Assembly: GCA_013397075.1 (NCBI GenBank)
Contig: VWZS01002873.1
Location: 201,624-265,623 of the forward strand
Length of the DNA stretch: 64,000 bases
Source of the DNA: Rhabdornis inornatus
Taxonomy: Eukaryota > Chordata > Aves > Passeriformes > Rhabdornithidae
Reading direction: 5' to 3'
Below are positions 26,152 through 36,589 of the stretch, one piece after another; the stretch's first letter is position 1; every line of letters starts with the position of its first letter. The notes under the pieces are model-generated. The model did no database searches. It had not been told where the DNA came from and saw only the letters and a list, made by a program, of their open reading frames with translations. The translations under genes and the position numbers were made by a program.

Positions 26152-26836
26152 AACTGTGCTTGTATATATCGATCAAAACTGTGTATGCCTAAAAACTACT
26201 TGTGCTTTTATAGAAAAAAATAATAGCATTATGTAACTTTATCTAATAAAAATCACTCTAATTCTTGTATTTGTCATTTTACTAAAATTGTTAGATATAA
26301 TTTCTTCTATTTTGCACCCATTGTATCCCACCAAATTATAAAATCTAATTACACGATGTATCACAAATTATTACCTACACCTATTAAAATAAACCTTACA
26401 ATAGTTAAACAATTAACTAAACATCAAAACCTAACTAAAATCTTTTTAAAAATCAAAAAAAATGGACAAAAAACTCTAGTTCCTGTCTATAATAATACAA
26501 AAAAAATACACAAAATTATATGAAGACTAAAACAAGACACAAATAATCACTAATAAAATACATGCTTTGAATCGTCACCAACCACAACTAAAATTTCACA
26601 CACACAACTACACCCTATAATTATAATATTAATGCTAGTTAATATAAGCTTTGTAATATCTATCATAATATATGTTTAAAATTAAAAAATGTTGAAATGC
26701 TTATCAGTTTTAACCTCATTGTCAAAAGTGCATAGAAAAGCATTAAAAGACACCTTTTGCAACAATTAACTAAGTAAAAAATTCTTATAATAAGTAAAAG
26801 AATTTACGTTACATTTTCCAGAAAAGGGGGGAAATG
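26152..26836 (+). repeat. 685-bp direct repeat, copy 2
   Basis: This copy, identical to 25466-26150, runs through the polypurine tract directly into the full 3' LTR, so it is the correctly placed one. Copy 1 ends two bases into an LTR that is not there. Confidence 0.9.
26821..26834 (+). promoter_or_regulatory. Polypurine tract for plus-strand priming
   Basis: An unbroken purine run (GAAAAGGGGGGAAA) lies immediately before the TG of the 3' LTR, the standard plus-strand primer position. It keeps its six Gs while sequence upstream is almost G-free. That is expected for a tract held in an RNA:DNA hybrid and so shielded from deamination. Confidence 0.9.
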
Positions 26837-27426
26837 AGACAGGGAATTGAAGAGTAAGGAATAGTTCATCAAAAAACAAGACAATGAGGAATGCCTGACA
26901 TTTACTATGCTTGCAAAAAATCGGAAAGAGAGGCAGACTGCTTTGTGATAAACAGAGCCAGAACTTGTAAACAGGGTGAGGGGTGCAAGGCTACCAGTGA
27001 CAAGTGGTAAATCCAAAACCTTAAACCAGCAGGAACTAATCTCAAGGTTTGGAATGTGCCCGAAAGGCTAAGGAGGCAAGTGCTCCGGAGACAAAGTTGA
27101 AAAGTTCAAGTGCGATGAAGAGTTTGGAAGCCTTCATCAGAGACCCCTGACGACCCCTGAATTGGGGAGATGCAAGTGCAAAAGAACTTTTGGATCATTT
27201 GAATACGAAGCGAGGGTAGGAGGGACTAGGTAGGGCTAGGACATGAATATGTATTAGGCACATTGTGTAATCTTAGGCTTTTTAGGGACTAAATAGAGCA
27301 GTAGTTTGAAGTTTCAGTGTGAATGCTTTGGGAGCTATTATCCCTGTGCACCTCAGCACTGGATAAATGCATACCTACTTTATAACTCTCATTTCTCAGG
27401 AGTTATAGAGTCCTTTCCACGTATCA
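26835..27426 (+). mobile_element. 3' LTR of the provirus
   Basis: The 592-bp partner of the 5' LTR begins TGAGACAGGG and ends GTATCA. Normal base composition returns at once: the line at 26881 has 15 G in 60 against 1 or 2 in many lines just upstream. It differs from the 5' LTR by small indels, including about 7 bases near 27000 and a few bases near 27075. Confidence 0.93.
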
Positions 27427-27430
27427 GGGT
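27427..27430 (+). repeat. Target-site duplication of the provirus, right copy (GGGT)
   Basis: Second copy of GGGT, immediately after the 3' LTR, matching 19428-19431. Confidence 0.9.
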
Positions 27431-27535
27431 CATTATCTCCGGTCATGAACTTTTGATATATTTTCTCTTGTCCAGCTGAGTGGTGACAGAGCAGTTTTGG
27501 TGGGTGCCTGGCATCCAGCCAGGGTGAACCCACCA
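27431..27535 (+). mobile_element. ERVL-type solo LTR, 3' portion
   Basis: The remaining 105 bases of the split LTR read on from 19431 without loss. They include 'ttgtccagctgag', 'gtgacagagcag' and the end 'ggcatccagccagggtg' then CCCACCA, which matches the 3' end of avian ERVL-type LTRs as I recall it. Together with 18433-19431 the element is about 1104 bp. No internal ERVL sequence is present, so it is a solo LTR. Confidence 0.85.
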
Positions 27536-27540
27536 CCCCC
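27536..27540 (+). repeat. Target-site duplication of the ERVL-type LTR, right copy (CCCCC)
   Basis: Five Cs directly follow the CA end of the LTR and match 18428-18432. Confidence 0.6.
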
Positions 27541-28274
27541 TGCAGTTCCCAGCCTAAGCCTGGCCATCCTCATGGCTAGGATTTGGCGAGCTCCTTGGTA
27601 AGGCAGTAGTGTGCTCACCACCTCAGAAAGGCACCCAAAGAGCTTTCGCTGGCCAGGGTCTGCTTGGGGGTGTTCATGGCTCTGAGGGATGGCCCAACAA
27701 ACTCTGACTCCCTGCCATCATTCCTTTAGGATTCCGTATTTTTCCCTCTGCTCTCAGCTTGACTATCCCAGCTCTGTCCACAGTCTCACCTTTCCCAGCA
27801 TGGCCATTTCTCACAGCATGTGGGCCAGGATGGCAGGACCACAGCTGGGATGTCAGGGAGCTGAGGCCTGGGAGCAGGGGATTACCCAGAGGCGGGGTTA
27901 CAGAGAGATGGGTAAGGGTGGAGAGGAGGGCTAGGAGGGATGGCTTCCCCGTGCCTTTTGCTTGAGCTATTCCACCTCACATGGTGAAGGAAAAAAAAAA
28001 AAAAAGGGTCCCTTGAGCCACAGAATGTGTAATAGTGAGCATGAGTCACCTCTGCTTTGAGACAGGACAGGAGGGCTGAAGTTTCATACAACTTGAACAC
28101 GGAGGACAGCCTGGCATTGGCACTCCATGTCAGGGGAGCATCTCCCACAGGGTCAGAGATACACAGCCCTCAGGGACAGCCCAAACCAAAGCTCAGCCTG
28201 AGAGGAGCAAACATCATGATACATGGTTCTCAGCTGCTTGTCTATTTGACATTCAGCAGGATCCCTTCCAAGTC
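27541..28274. other. Non-coding DNA with an A15 run
   Basis: No gene recognised. A homopolymer of 15 A lies at 27991-28005. The flanks do not identify it as the tail of a known element. Confidence 0.5.
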
Positions 28275-28365
28275 TTGTGGAAGCTGACCCTGCCTGTGGT
28301 AGATGACCTGGGAAAGAAGATGATCTTTTAGATCCCTTCTGACCAAACCATTCTGTGAAACTGCA
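28275..28365 (+). repeat. CR1 3' end fragment, + orientation
   Basis: The wording 'gatgatcttttagatccct' followed by 'ccaaaccattctgtgaaac' is a diverged CR1 3' end of the type that finishes in repeated 'attctatga'. The fragment is short and its left boundary approximate. Confidence 0.6.
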
Positions 28366-31300
28366 GCTTAATGGGATCAAATCAAATCTTCCTGCAGAGC
28401 CAGGATTCAACCTGTGCATAGAGGGCACAGCCAGTATCTGACTATCCACTGGAGAGGACTCCTTGGATGTGTTACTACTGAAATCCCTTGATGAATACAG
28501 GAACTTCTCACACAATCCCACTGGAAAGACTAAAGGCAAATCCATCCTTGGATCAGCCTGTGTGCTTTTTATGCTTCTGTAGAGAGAGCAGCATGAGAAG
28601 CTTCCACCTGCTCTGCCCTTCCCGACATTTCTATGTGTGTCCCTGGAGATGTAACATGGCACAGAGGCGGCAGTAAGGATGACAGTGCTTGTGGGACCCA
28701 CTAGATTCAGGATCCCAGCTCGAGCCTCTTTGCTCCCACCCCAGAACCAGATGGTGGTCACCCATCCCCGCTAGGAGGAGTGTGGGAAGGTCGATGCTGC
28801 TCTCCAGCCCGCCGAGCTGGTTTGCCAGATGCATGAGCTGAAGGCATAAGCTGAACAAGTACAGGGAGTTCCCTCTGAGGGCTTTGCAGCCCTTTTTGGG
28901 ATAACACAGGTTCAGGCTGCCCTAGTAAGCAGTGCAAGGATAACCCCAGGCCCGAGGGTTTCACTGGATATGGGTACACTGTAAAAAACAGCATGGAAGC
29001 AGCTTGGGCAAAGCAGAGGGCAGTGCAAGCCCTGCGCTCCTGTTGGTGCTACCTCCATGCCCATCTACCTCCCAGATTAGCTGTTTTTGTTGACAGTGCA
29101 CACAGCCAGATCCTGTCTTCTCAAGAACTCTGTGTGGGTGATCCCCAAACAGACCTCAGCTTCTCTGGCACCAGTTGCAACATTCCTGCTGTGCACATTG
29201 AGCTCTGCCTCAGCAATGCTCAAAACCTCAGCAGTTCAGGGACAAGAAACGTAAATTTCTGCTCTCAGGAGCCCCAGAGAGCTGCTCTTGTAGTGAACTT
29301 AACTTCGTTGTCTACAGCAGCTCCCAATGGAGGCTGTGTTTTTGTTTTTTTCCTAGGAGATCAACACCTTCTGGAGGGCAGGAGCACATGCGCTGGCACA
29401 GCTGAGGTCTGCCCTGACTCACACTGAGACCCGTTTGCCCCAGGGGTACCAGTTCCAGCCATAAATCCCAGCCTGAGCCAGGCCTGCCAGTATGCTTAGC
29501 CCAGCCAAAATTCCTGCAGAAAAGCTAATACTAATAAACGAAGGTTTGCTGGAAGTGCTGGCACGAGCCAGCAGGATGTTGCTGAGCTGTGCACAGAAAC
29601 CTACCAGCAGCGTTGTGGTTTCAGATGAAACTCAAGGCACGCGATTCCTCCGGCCAAGTTTCGCCACTGGGTTTCAGTGTCACCCTCAGCAGCCACCACT
29701 GCAGGACACCAGGATGTTGGGCTGGGAGCACAGCCAGGTCCCCAGCACATCCAAGGCTGAAGCAGTAGGCTGGTTCAGGAGGGGAGCTGGTCACCCCTGT
29801 AGCCACAATGGCAGGGCTCCCTGGCAGCCTGCAGGTCCTGTATTTCATCTCGCTCCCCAAAATACAGTAGGGAGGCAACCCAGCCCTCTCAAACTCACAC
29901 TAGGGACACAGGAGAGGCACATGTGAGTGGCACCTGGCTCACAAGCCACACAGTACAGCTGGGACCTGGGTGGGCAGCCCACACACCTCCACTACCAGCC
30001 TGCCTTGCTGCAGTGATTACTGGACCTCAGGCAGCCTCCACACTGAGTGACCTCTCCATCCCTGTCAGCTGCACTGCCAGTGGGAGCTGCAAGCCCAAGG
30101 CCTCCTCTTGCCTCTCCATCTCTGATCCTGCATCTCCAAAACAGCAGCTTGTGGATTCAGGGCTGTTTGCTACTGAGCAGGCTGTTTTCTCCAACTGTCA
30201 CCACCAATAGATTTTTGCCTATGAAAAACTGCAGACACACCACCCCCTATTTCCAGGGGCCATAGGTTTGTGGGGGAAATCCCTCCAGACAGGCAGGGCT
30301 CTTCTGTCCTCGTCACAGGAAGCTGATGCTCCGCCTCACAGCAGGAGAGGTGCAGGAGAAGCCTTGAAGAAGTGTGTTACAGGCTGATAGTTTTTGTTGG
30401 ACCACTCCTGAGCACTGGCAATCCCTCAACCCTTGGAGAAAAACCCTCTTGGCTGCTTTGAACATTATTGTTCAAGCACAGCAGAAGGCACATGAAATAT
30501 TCTCATGCTCAGGAACATGTCTTGTTGGAAGAGGGGGAATGAGTGGCTGGACTCATGTCCCTGCTTCCAGCACTGCTGGTGACTCATTCTGTGACTTGGT
30601 CCCATTTTTCCACAAACCATCTTGTGTCCAGCAGAGATGGGAAGATAAAGGCGGCCATGTCCCCACACTGCCAGACCACGGCTGTAAGTCATTTTTATAG
30701 CACTTTATACATACAGGTGGTAAAGATTGCAGCCTTAAAAGGGAACTGACAGGTTTGCCCCCCAGCCTGGCTCTGGGTAGGTGGGGGAACAGCTGCTGCA
30801 CCGGCGAAATGGTGTAAGCCCAGCCAGGAGCACAGGTCTGGAAAAGGCCAATGCTTTTCCCCGTGGTGGCTGCACATAGCTCCACCTTGGGATGGACAGC
30901 ACATCTCTGGGGTGAGCAGGGGGTGCCAAATGATATTTTGGGTGCTGCTTTGGTTGATGGCTGAGATCCACATCCATGGCATGGGAAAGAGCAGGGTAAG
31001 GAATCCTGAAAGCCCCTATGGCTTTGTATCAGCGTGCCAGCCATCCTCCTGCCTTGCACAACAGGGACAGGCTTCCCCTCTTTTCAGGGTCATTCCCAGA
31101 CCCGTGGCTGTGATGTCCCACCCACTCCCTGCCCAGACCCTGTGCTGCCCCCGAAACTCCCTCCCCATGCGCTGCTCACACCCTCCATGTCTCATCCTGC
31201 CTCCAACCGTCGTGCTTCAGGGCAGGGAAAGTATCTCATTGCCTCCTTTCGATGGGCTGTGGCAAATTGCTGGTGCTAAGCAAATTGCAGCTCCTGCCAA

Positions 31301-32175
31301 AAATCATCGCTGTCGTGGGGGCAGGAGCTGGGAGCATTACTCACCCAGGGAATTGTATTTACCTGTGTCAAAAAGGGCTGGGGGCAGCAGCTACCTTGCT
31401 TGCTCTCTGCTACAGGCCAGTGGTGACACGGCACAGGCCACCAGTCCCCTAGCTACATATTCCAGGGAAAGGCATGCCATTCCCCAAGTCCTCTCCACCC
31501 TCCAACAAGTACCCAAAAAAGTGAAGGAAAGGCATACCTATATAAATACAAGGTATGGGGCAAACATAAGGCAGGGCAATACCTTGACCTGTAACCATGA
31601 AAGGGAGGGACTTGAAGTCTACTTTAAAGGGCATAAGGGAAAGGAAATGTCCTTGGGATGGGGCTGCCTGGGGAAGAGGTCCTGGTGCTGTGGCAGCAGG
31701 AAGAATGTTAACCATCTACAGCTCCAGGCTGTACTGGGAGGGAGCATGGGATTTGGTTGCCAATTATTCCACCTAGCTGAGCCTTTAGCAAAGATAATCC
31801 CCACTGACAAGATCTAACAGCAAGGGCTGGCTCAGCCCTGCACTGTAGGACACCCCTTGCACTGTGCAGTCCTGCCCTGTGAGCCCTGATCTCACTGGAT
31901 AGGGGAGAGGCACCACCCATTCCCTCTGATCTTCCTTTGGTTTGGGGAATGGCCTTGTTTTGGGACAGGGCCTGCTGATCTCTGCTACCCTTACAGGGCT
32001 AGCTGCAATACATAGCCTCTCATCCCTTCCCTGTAACACTGCTAGGGTCTCCCATCCTGCAGAAGGACATGGTTACCCCATGGCAGCATCTCCAGCCCAC
32101 AGCCATGGTCTTGCCCTGCATTAACACGAAGCAGGTCAGCACTCCACCAAACCAAGCCTGGCTACCATGTGTGTT
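28366..32175. other. Non-coding DNA, no gene recognised
   Basis: This GC-richer stretch of 3.8 kb yields several open frames, the longest being 301 codons at 30912-31817 (+). None shows a known domain, a signal peptide followed by recognisable sequence, or conserved splice borders, so no coding call is made. Confidence 0.5.
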
Positions 32176-32373
32176 CACAGAATCACAGAAAAAGCTGAGC
32201 TGGAAGGGGCCCAAAAGGATCATCAAGTCCAGTTCCTGGCCCTGCACAGAACCACCCCAAGAGGCACACCCTGTGCCCAAAAGCATTGTCCAAACACTTC
32301 TTGAGCTCTGTCAGGCTTGATGCTGTGACCCGTTCCTTGGGGTCCTGTTCCAGTGCCCATCCACCCTCTGGGG
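32176..32373 (-). repeat. CR1 LINE 3' fragment, minus orientation
   Basis: Read on the + strand this is the reverse complement of the CR1 3' end: 'cagaatcacagaaaaagct', 'cacttcttgagctctgtca' and 'cagtgcccatccaccctct'. It ends abruptly at 32373, where LTR-like sequence starts with TG. Confidence 0.85.
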
Positions 32374-32634
32374 TGTCGTAGTTTGACCTGGAGAGGAAAA
32401 ACTCAAAGAGGAGTTTTCTCTGTGAGTACTCCCCTGGGAGTGGATAGTGACCAATTGGAAGCTGGTTTGATTATTGACAGCGTGAAAAACCAATTAAAGG
32501 AAGTTAGTTCGCTCCATGAACACACATTTTGAAGGAGGTAATCCAGAACTGAGCCCTCTTGGCTTTTCCGGCAGCAGTGCAGGTAACAGGGCCCTGGCCT
32601 GGCTCCACTGCAGGCCTGTGGGCCTGGCAGGGGG
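32374..32634 (+). mobile_element. LTR-like fragment beside CR1
   Basis: It starts TGTCGTAGTTTGACCTGG exactly where CR1 text stops. Phrases such as 'gaccaattggaagctgg' and 'gattattgacagc' recall avian retroviral LTRs. No matching end, target duplication or partner LTR is evident, and a single N at 32635 interrupts the sequence. Family unknown. Confidence 0.35.
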
Positions 32635-32635
32635 N
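32635..32635. other. Single-N assembly ambiguity
   Basis: One N follows a GC-rich run ending GGGG. Whether sequence is missing cannot be told. Confidence 0.9.
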
Positions 32636-32760
32636 CTCTAAACAGCCAAAATTTAGGCTCTGGCAGTGAAATATTTTTTAATCCAGGTAGTGTATGCTCT
32701 GCTGGTTCAATGCCATGTAAGTTAAAATCAAATCTTCTTACATACTTAACTGGATGCTGA

Positions 32761-32774
32761 ATGAATGCATTCAT
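32761..32774. repeat. Perfect 14-bp palindrome
   Basis: ATGAATGCATTCAT equals its own reverse complement. It lies 10 bases before the larger hairpin at 32785-32825. Confidence 0.9.
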
Positions 32775-32784
32775 ACTTTTGCTA

Positions 32785-32825
32785 GCACAGTTATTCTATC
32801 AGTTATCCTGATAGAATAACTGTGC
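32785..32825. repeat. Perfect 18-bp inverted repeat with a 5-base loop
   Basis: The left arm GCACAGTTATTCTATCAG (32785-32802) is exactly complementary to the right arm at 32808-32825; the loop is TTATC. The arms do not extend further. It is too short for a typical pre-miRNA. It could be a transposon end relic, a local template-switch product or a foldback artefact. Confidence 0.9.
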
Positions 32826-33064
32826 AATCATGACTAGAGGGATGGCAGTTTTGACAAGACATTTGCCCTATCCTTAGGTGTAGGGATCCATATAATAGGT
32901 GAGGTAATTCAGCAGAATTGAAGTCCTTACGCTGAAAGAAGCCCACTGCATACAGATAAGGTCTGTGATCATTAATTCATGTTAACTACTTGTTAGCTGC
33001 TCCTGAAATTTAGATAAATCCTTCAAGTTTTCTATGAGATCTCAATCAAATTATGGAAATAACA

Positions 33065-34285
33065 ATTGAGAACCATAGCATCATAAAATGTCCTGAAATG
33101 GAAGGAACACATGAGGATCATGGAAGCCCAACTCCTAGCTCTACACAGGATCATCCCCAAGAACTCCACCATGTGCTTGTGTTTTCCAAATGCTTCTTGA
33201 GCTCTGTCAGTCTTGGTGCTATGACCCATCCCTTGGGGAGCCTTTTCTAGTGCCCATCCACCCTCTGGGGGAAGAACGTTTTGCTGATATCCAAGTTAAA
33301 CCTCCCTGGCACAACTTCAGGCTATTCCCCCAGGTCCTGTCACTGGTCACAGAGAGAAAAGATCAGTGCCAGCCCCTGCTCTTCCCCTCATGAGGAAGTT
33401 GTAACTGCAATGAGGTCTCCCCTCAGTCTTGTCTTCTCCAGGCTGAGCAGACCAAGTGACCTCAGCCACTCCTCACGTGGCTTCCCCTCAAGGCCCTTCA
33501 TCATCCTTGTTGCCCTCCTTTGGATGCTCTCTAATAGCTTGATATCCTTCTTGTACAGACACCCAAACTGCCCCCAGCACTCGAGGTGAGGTTGCCCCAG
33601 TGCAGTGAGGTTGCCCTAGTGCAGAGTAGAGTGGGACAATCCCCTCCCTTGCCCAGCTGGCTGATGCCCCCAGGACAGGAATGTCCCTTCTGGCTGCCAG
33701 GGCACTGCTGACTCATGTCCAACTTCTCATCAGCCAGGACCCCCAGGTCCCTTTCCCTGGCACTGTTTTCTGCATCTCATTCCCCAATCTGTCTGTACAT
33801 CCAGGGCTGTCCCATCCCAGGTGCAGAGTCCAGCACTTTCTCTCTTGAGCCCCATGTGGTTGGTGATTGCCCAGCCCTCTAATTTGTCAAGGTCTCTCTC
33901 AGGGCCTCCCTGCCTTAGAGGGAGTCAACAGCTCCTCCCAGTTATGTATTTGTGAGCTTGCTCCAGTTCTGCATCCAGATAATTTATGTTGAAGAGCAGA
34001 GTGCCATGATGAAGCCCTAAGGAACCCCACGAGTGACTAGTCCCCCATCTGATGTCACCACAGTCCTTATAACCCTTTGTGCCTGATCTGTGAGCCAGTT
34101 GCTCTCCCATCCCATGACATCTTTATCCAGCTGTGGGCTGGACATTTTATCCAGAAGGACAAAAATTGGAAGATTTACTGAAATCAGGAAGATTATTATT
34201 ATTATTCTAAAGTAGTAAGATTATTATTATTTAACAAGGAAGATTACATCAACTGGCTTCCCTTGATAACTAGGCAGGGGAGAGC
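33065..34285 (-). repeat. CR1 LINE copy, minus orientation, about 1.2 kb
   Basis: The + strand carries the reverse complement of CR1 from the 3' end ('gcttcttgagctctgtcag') through 'ttgccctcctttggatgct', 'gtcctgtcactggtcacag' and the reverse-transcriptase end ('gtgagccagttgctctccc', 'acatcaactggcttccctt'). It is the longest CR1 in the window. An ATT-rich expansion (about 34190-34235) splits its right part. Boundaries are approximate. Confidence 0.9.
34190..34235. repeat. (ATT)n microsatellite inside CR1
   Basis: Two short runs of ATT repeats flank 'ctaaagtagtaagatt'. They sit where CR1 text is otherwise continuous, so they expanded after insertion. Confidence 0.75.
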
Positions 34286-36589
34286 AAGAAAACAACTTAA
34301 AGCCTAGTGGGGCCACCACTGTAGCTTGCCTCCCAGACACTCTGATCCTCAGTGTCTTAATATGCATGAAACAATGTGATGTAGCCAAAAAGGAGAGACT
34401 CAAGGCTAATAAATCAATACAGTACCAGCTTCCTGCCATGCCCTTTTCTGGCACCTCCCTTAGACTCCCCATGCATATCCAGGAGCAACATTAACAGGAA
34501 CAGTCTGTCTGGCACCTTCAGCAGAGCAGGAGTCACCAGCACAAGGCACAAGTGTTTCTCTGCAGGCTCACTGCCAACACAAGCTCTCTGCACCTTCGTT
34601 TGTGACAGCAAATTAAACCCTGGGGAACAGATCCCCCTTTCTTGCTCTCTGGCGGGAAGAGGCAGAGTTTGCAGAGGCTGGTCATGATGCTCAGCAAGAA
34701 AGTGGGATAACGGGGAGATCCCTGATACACCCCCAGTTGATTCCTCTGCCAGAGCCCAGTGTGGCACCACCAGCTTCCCAGCACCTCCCCACTGTGCTTT
34801 CAGCCAATGTTTGTTTTTCCTCTGGTGGCTGCTGAGCCTCTAGCACTTGAGTCTAGTGCAAAGGCTTCACAGCACCAGAGAATACATCTTTGTGACAGCT
34901 CATATGGTCTAAGCAACTTGCAGTTTCGTTCTGCTCCTCCCCCACAGCCCTGGGATGCCAGCAACCAGCATTGCTTCTCCCACCACTCCTTCTGTCCCAG
35001 CCTCTTTCCAGAGTGCATTTCTCCCATTTTGCAATTCCCCCACCCAATATCTTAATTTCCTCTTCCCTGTGGTGCACCCTGCACCTTCTAAATGCCACCC
35101 TTACCCCTTCAGCTGGATCACTCTGCCTTTCTGAGGAGATCACAAGCACTAAAAGCTGCTGCCTGTCAGAGCTGCTTTGGTTGGGAACCAGTAGTTTTGG
35201 CTGGGAAAAATCACTTCAGCTCCAGAGTTTTCCTGATAAGAGAAACCCCAGCAAACAAGTCATTCCCCAGCCTAGCAGAATGGCCATGGTGGGAACAGTA
35301 AACTAGGGGAGATTTTTCCCTCTGTACCAAAAAAACCCCCCAGACAATCACTTCTTCCCTAGACAGCCATGGAAATTTAACCTAAGGGTTTTCAAAAATG
35401 GCTAGTAATTGTGGGTGCCTGAGCAAGATACCTCTTGAAAGGCCTTTGTTTCCAGAACACATGTGCTTCTTGCTTTCAAGGGGTCAACCTCATGTCAGAC
35501 AGCCCCACAGAGACCCCAAACAGCCTCTGAAAAGATCTCAGCAGAGAATGAACCCAAAGAATGAACATCAAAGTTTGAACAATTCAATAAGCATGAAAAG
35601 CTCCTAGCACTCAACCTACTGTGGTCATCCCATCATCCCAGGTGTGTTTCATCAACCTGTTTCCCCTGCTCCCTTTCATAAACCTTGTTATGGTCACTCA
35701 AAGCTGTCAAGGGCACCTAGCAAGCAGGATTCTAGTGGCAGACGAAAGGCTCCATCCAGCTCCCCTTTTCCTGAGCCTCCCAACAACTGCTGTCTGAGAC
35801 ATCCTTGCATCCTTGCAAAGCGGAAGCTGATCCTTTTAGGAGAAAGCTGCCCTAAGAGTGGCTCATGTAAAGGCCCAGTAGGACCCACCAGCTTTTGGAA
35901 AGCCCTGCTTGAAAGCAGAAAGCATACATAAAGCACACACCACTGAGCCCTGTCTTGGCTGGCTCCATCCATGCACTATGTATGCCAATATCATCACTCC
36001 AGTCCAGTCTTACATTTGGAAGCACCTCCCTGTTTGCACTCACCCCCCAGGCACAAGAGACCCCTGTAAAGAGCTTCTGAGGTAGCTCTGCTAAATCAAC
36101 ACATCAAAGCCCATTGCTGCTGCCTCAGCTCTCCCTCTGCCCTCATCCCAGCTCTTGCAACATGACACGGGGACGGGCTCCCCAGGGCAGCTCTGTGTTT
36201 GTGCAGCTCTTGTTTATGGCTGGGACCACAGCTAATCAAACAAGTGAGTGCCCACTCACTGCTCGGGAAGTGGAATCCCAGAATGGTTGTCAAACAAGCG
36301 TGCTCTGAATAACCCAGGCCCTACCCCAGCTTTCACAATAGGAATTAGTCACAGTGCTCCAAGGGGAGCAGTAAATCTGGCAACAGGAGATAAAGTTACA
36401 GCAGAGACCTCACTTGTCCTCTCTTGTGTACCTGAGACACCCCTTTCCTTTGGATCCTGCCTTTCCAGACCCCTTAGAGGTGCAAGGACCCTCTGCTCCT
36501 GAGAAAGGTGTTCTGGGTTTTGCTTTAGGTAGACTGTCGCTCAAGAAGTCAGAGCACAGCAATATCCAGGCCCTAAGGGCAACCAGCAG
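34286..36589. other. Non-coding DNA, no gene recognised
   Basis: Small open frames only, with no domain or splice pattern that I recognise. Confidence 0.5.

Larger units (their letters stand above)
20011..26834 (+). mobile_element. Internal region of the provirus, heavily G-to-A hypermutated
   Basis: The interior lies between two LTRs, with a primer-binding site at its left end and a polypurine tract at its right end. From about 20.7 kb rightward, G becomes scarce and A dominant while C remains common. The 60-base line at 24061 has 28 A, 16 C, 14 T and 2 G. No + strand open frame exceeds about 60 codons. Reverse transcriptase and RNase H remnants are recognisable; gag cannot be delimited. 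The real element is shorter than it looks, because 685 bases next to a single N appear twice. Class I assignment rests on the 4-bp target duplication and RT wording. Confidence 0.9.

Noticed and set aside
20650..26820. A-rich block read as simple satellite or heterochromatic low-complexity DNA
   Set aside because: It lies between matching LTRs with PBS and polypurine tract, keeps C and retains pol-like wording, so an edited provirus explains it better.
25466..26836. Direct repeats as extra LTRs or a biological tandem duplication
   Set aside because: The blocks hold env-end sequence and the polypurine tract, are identical and meet at an N, so they are best read as an assembly join.
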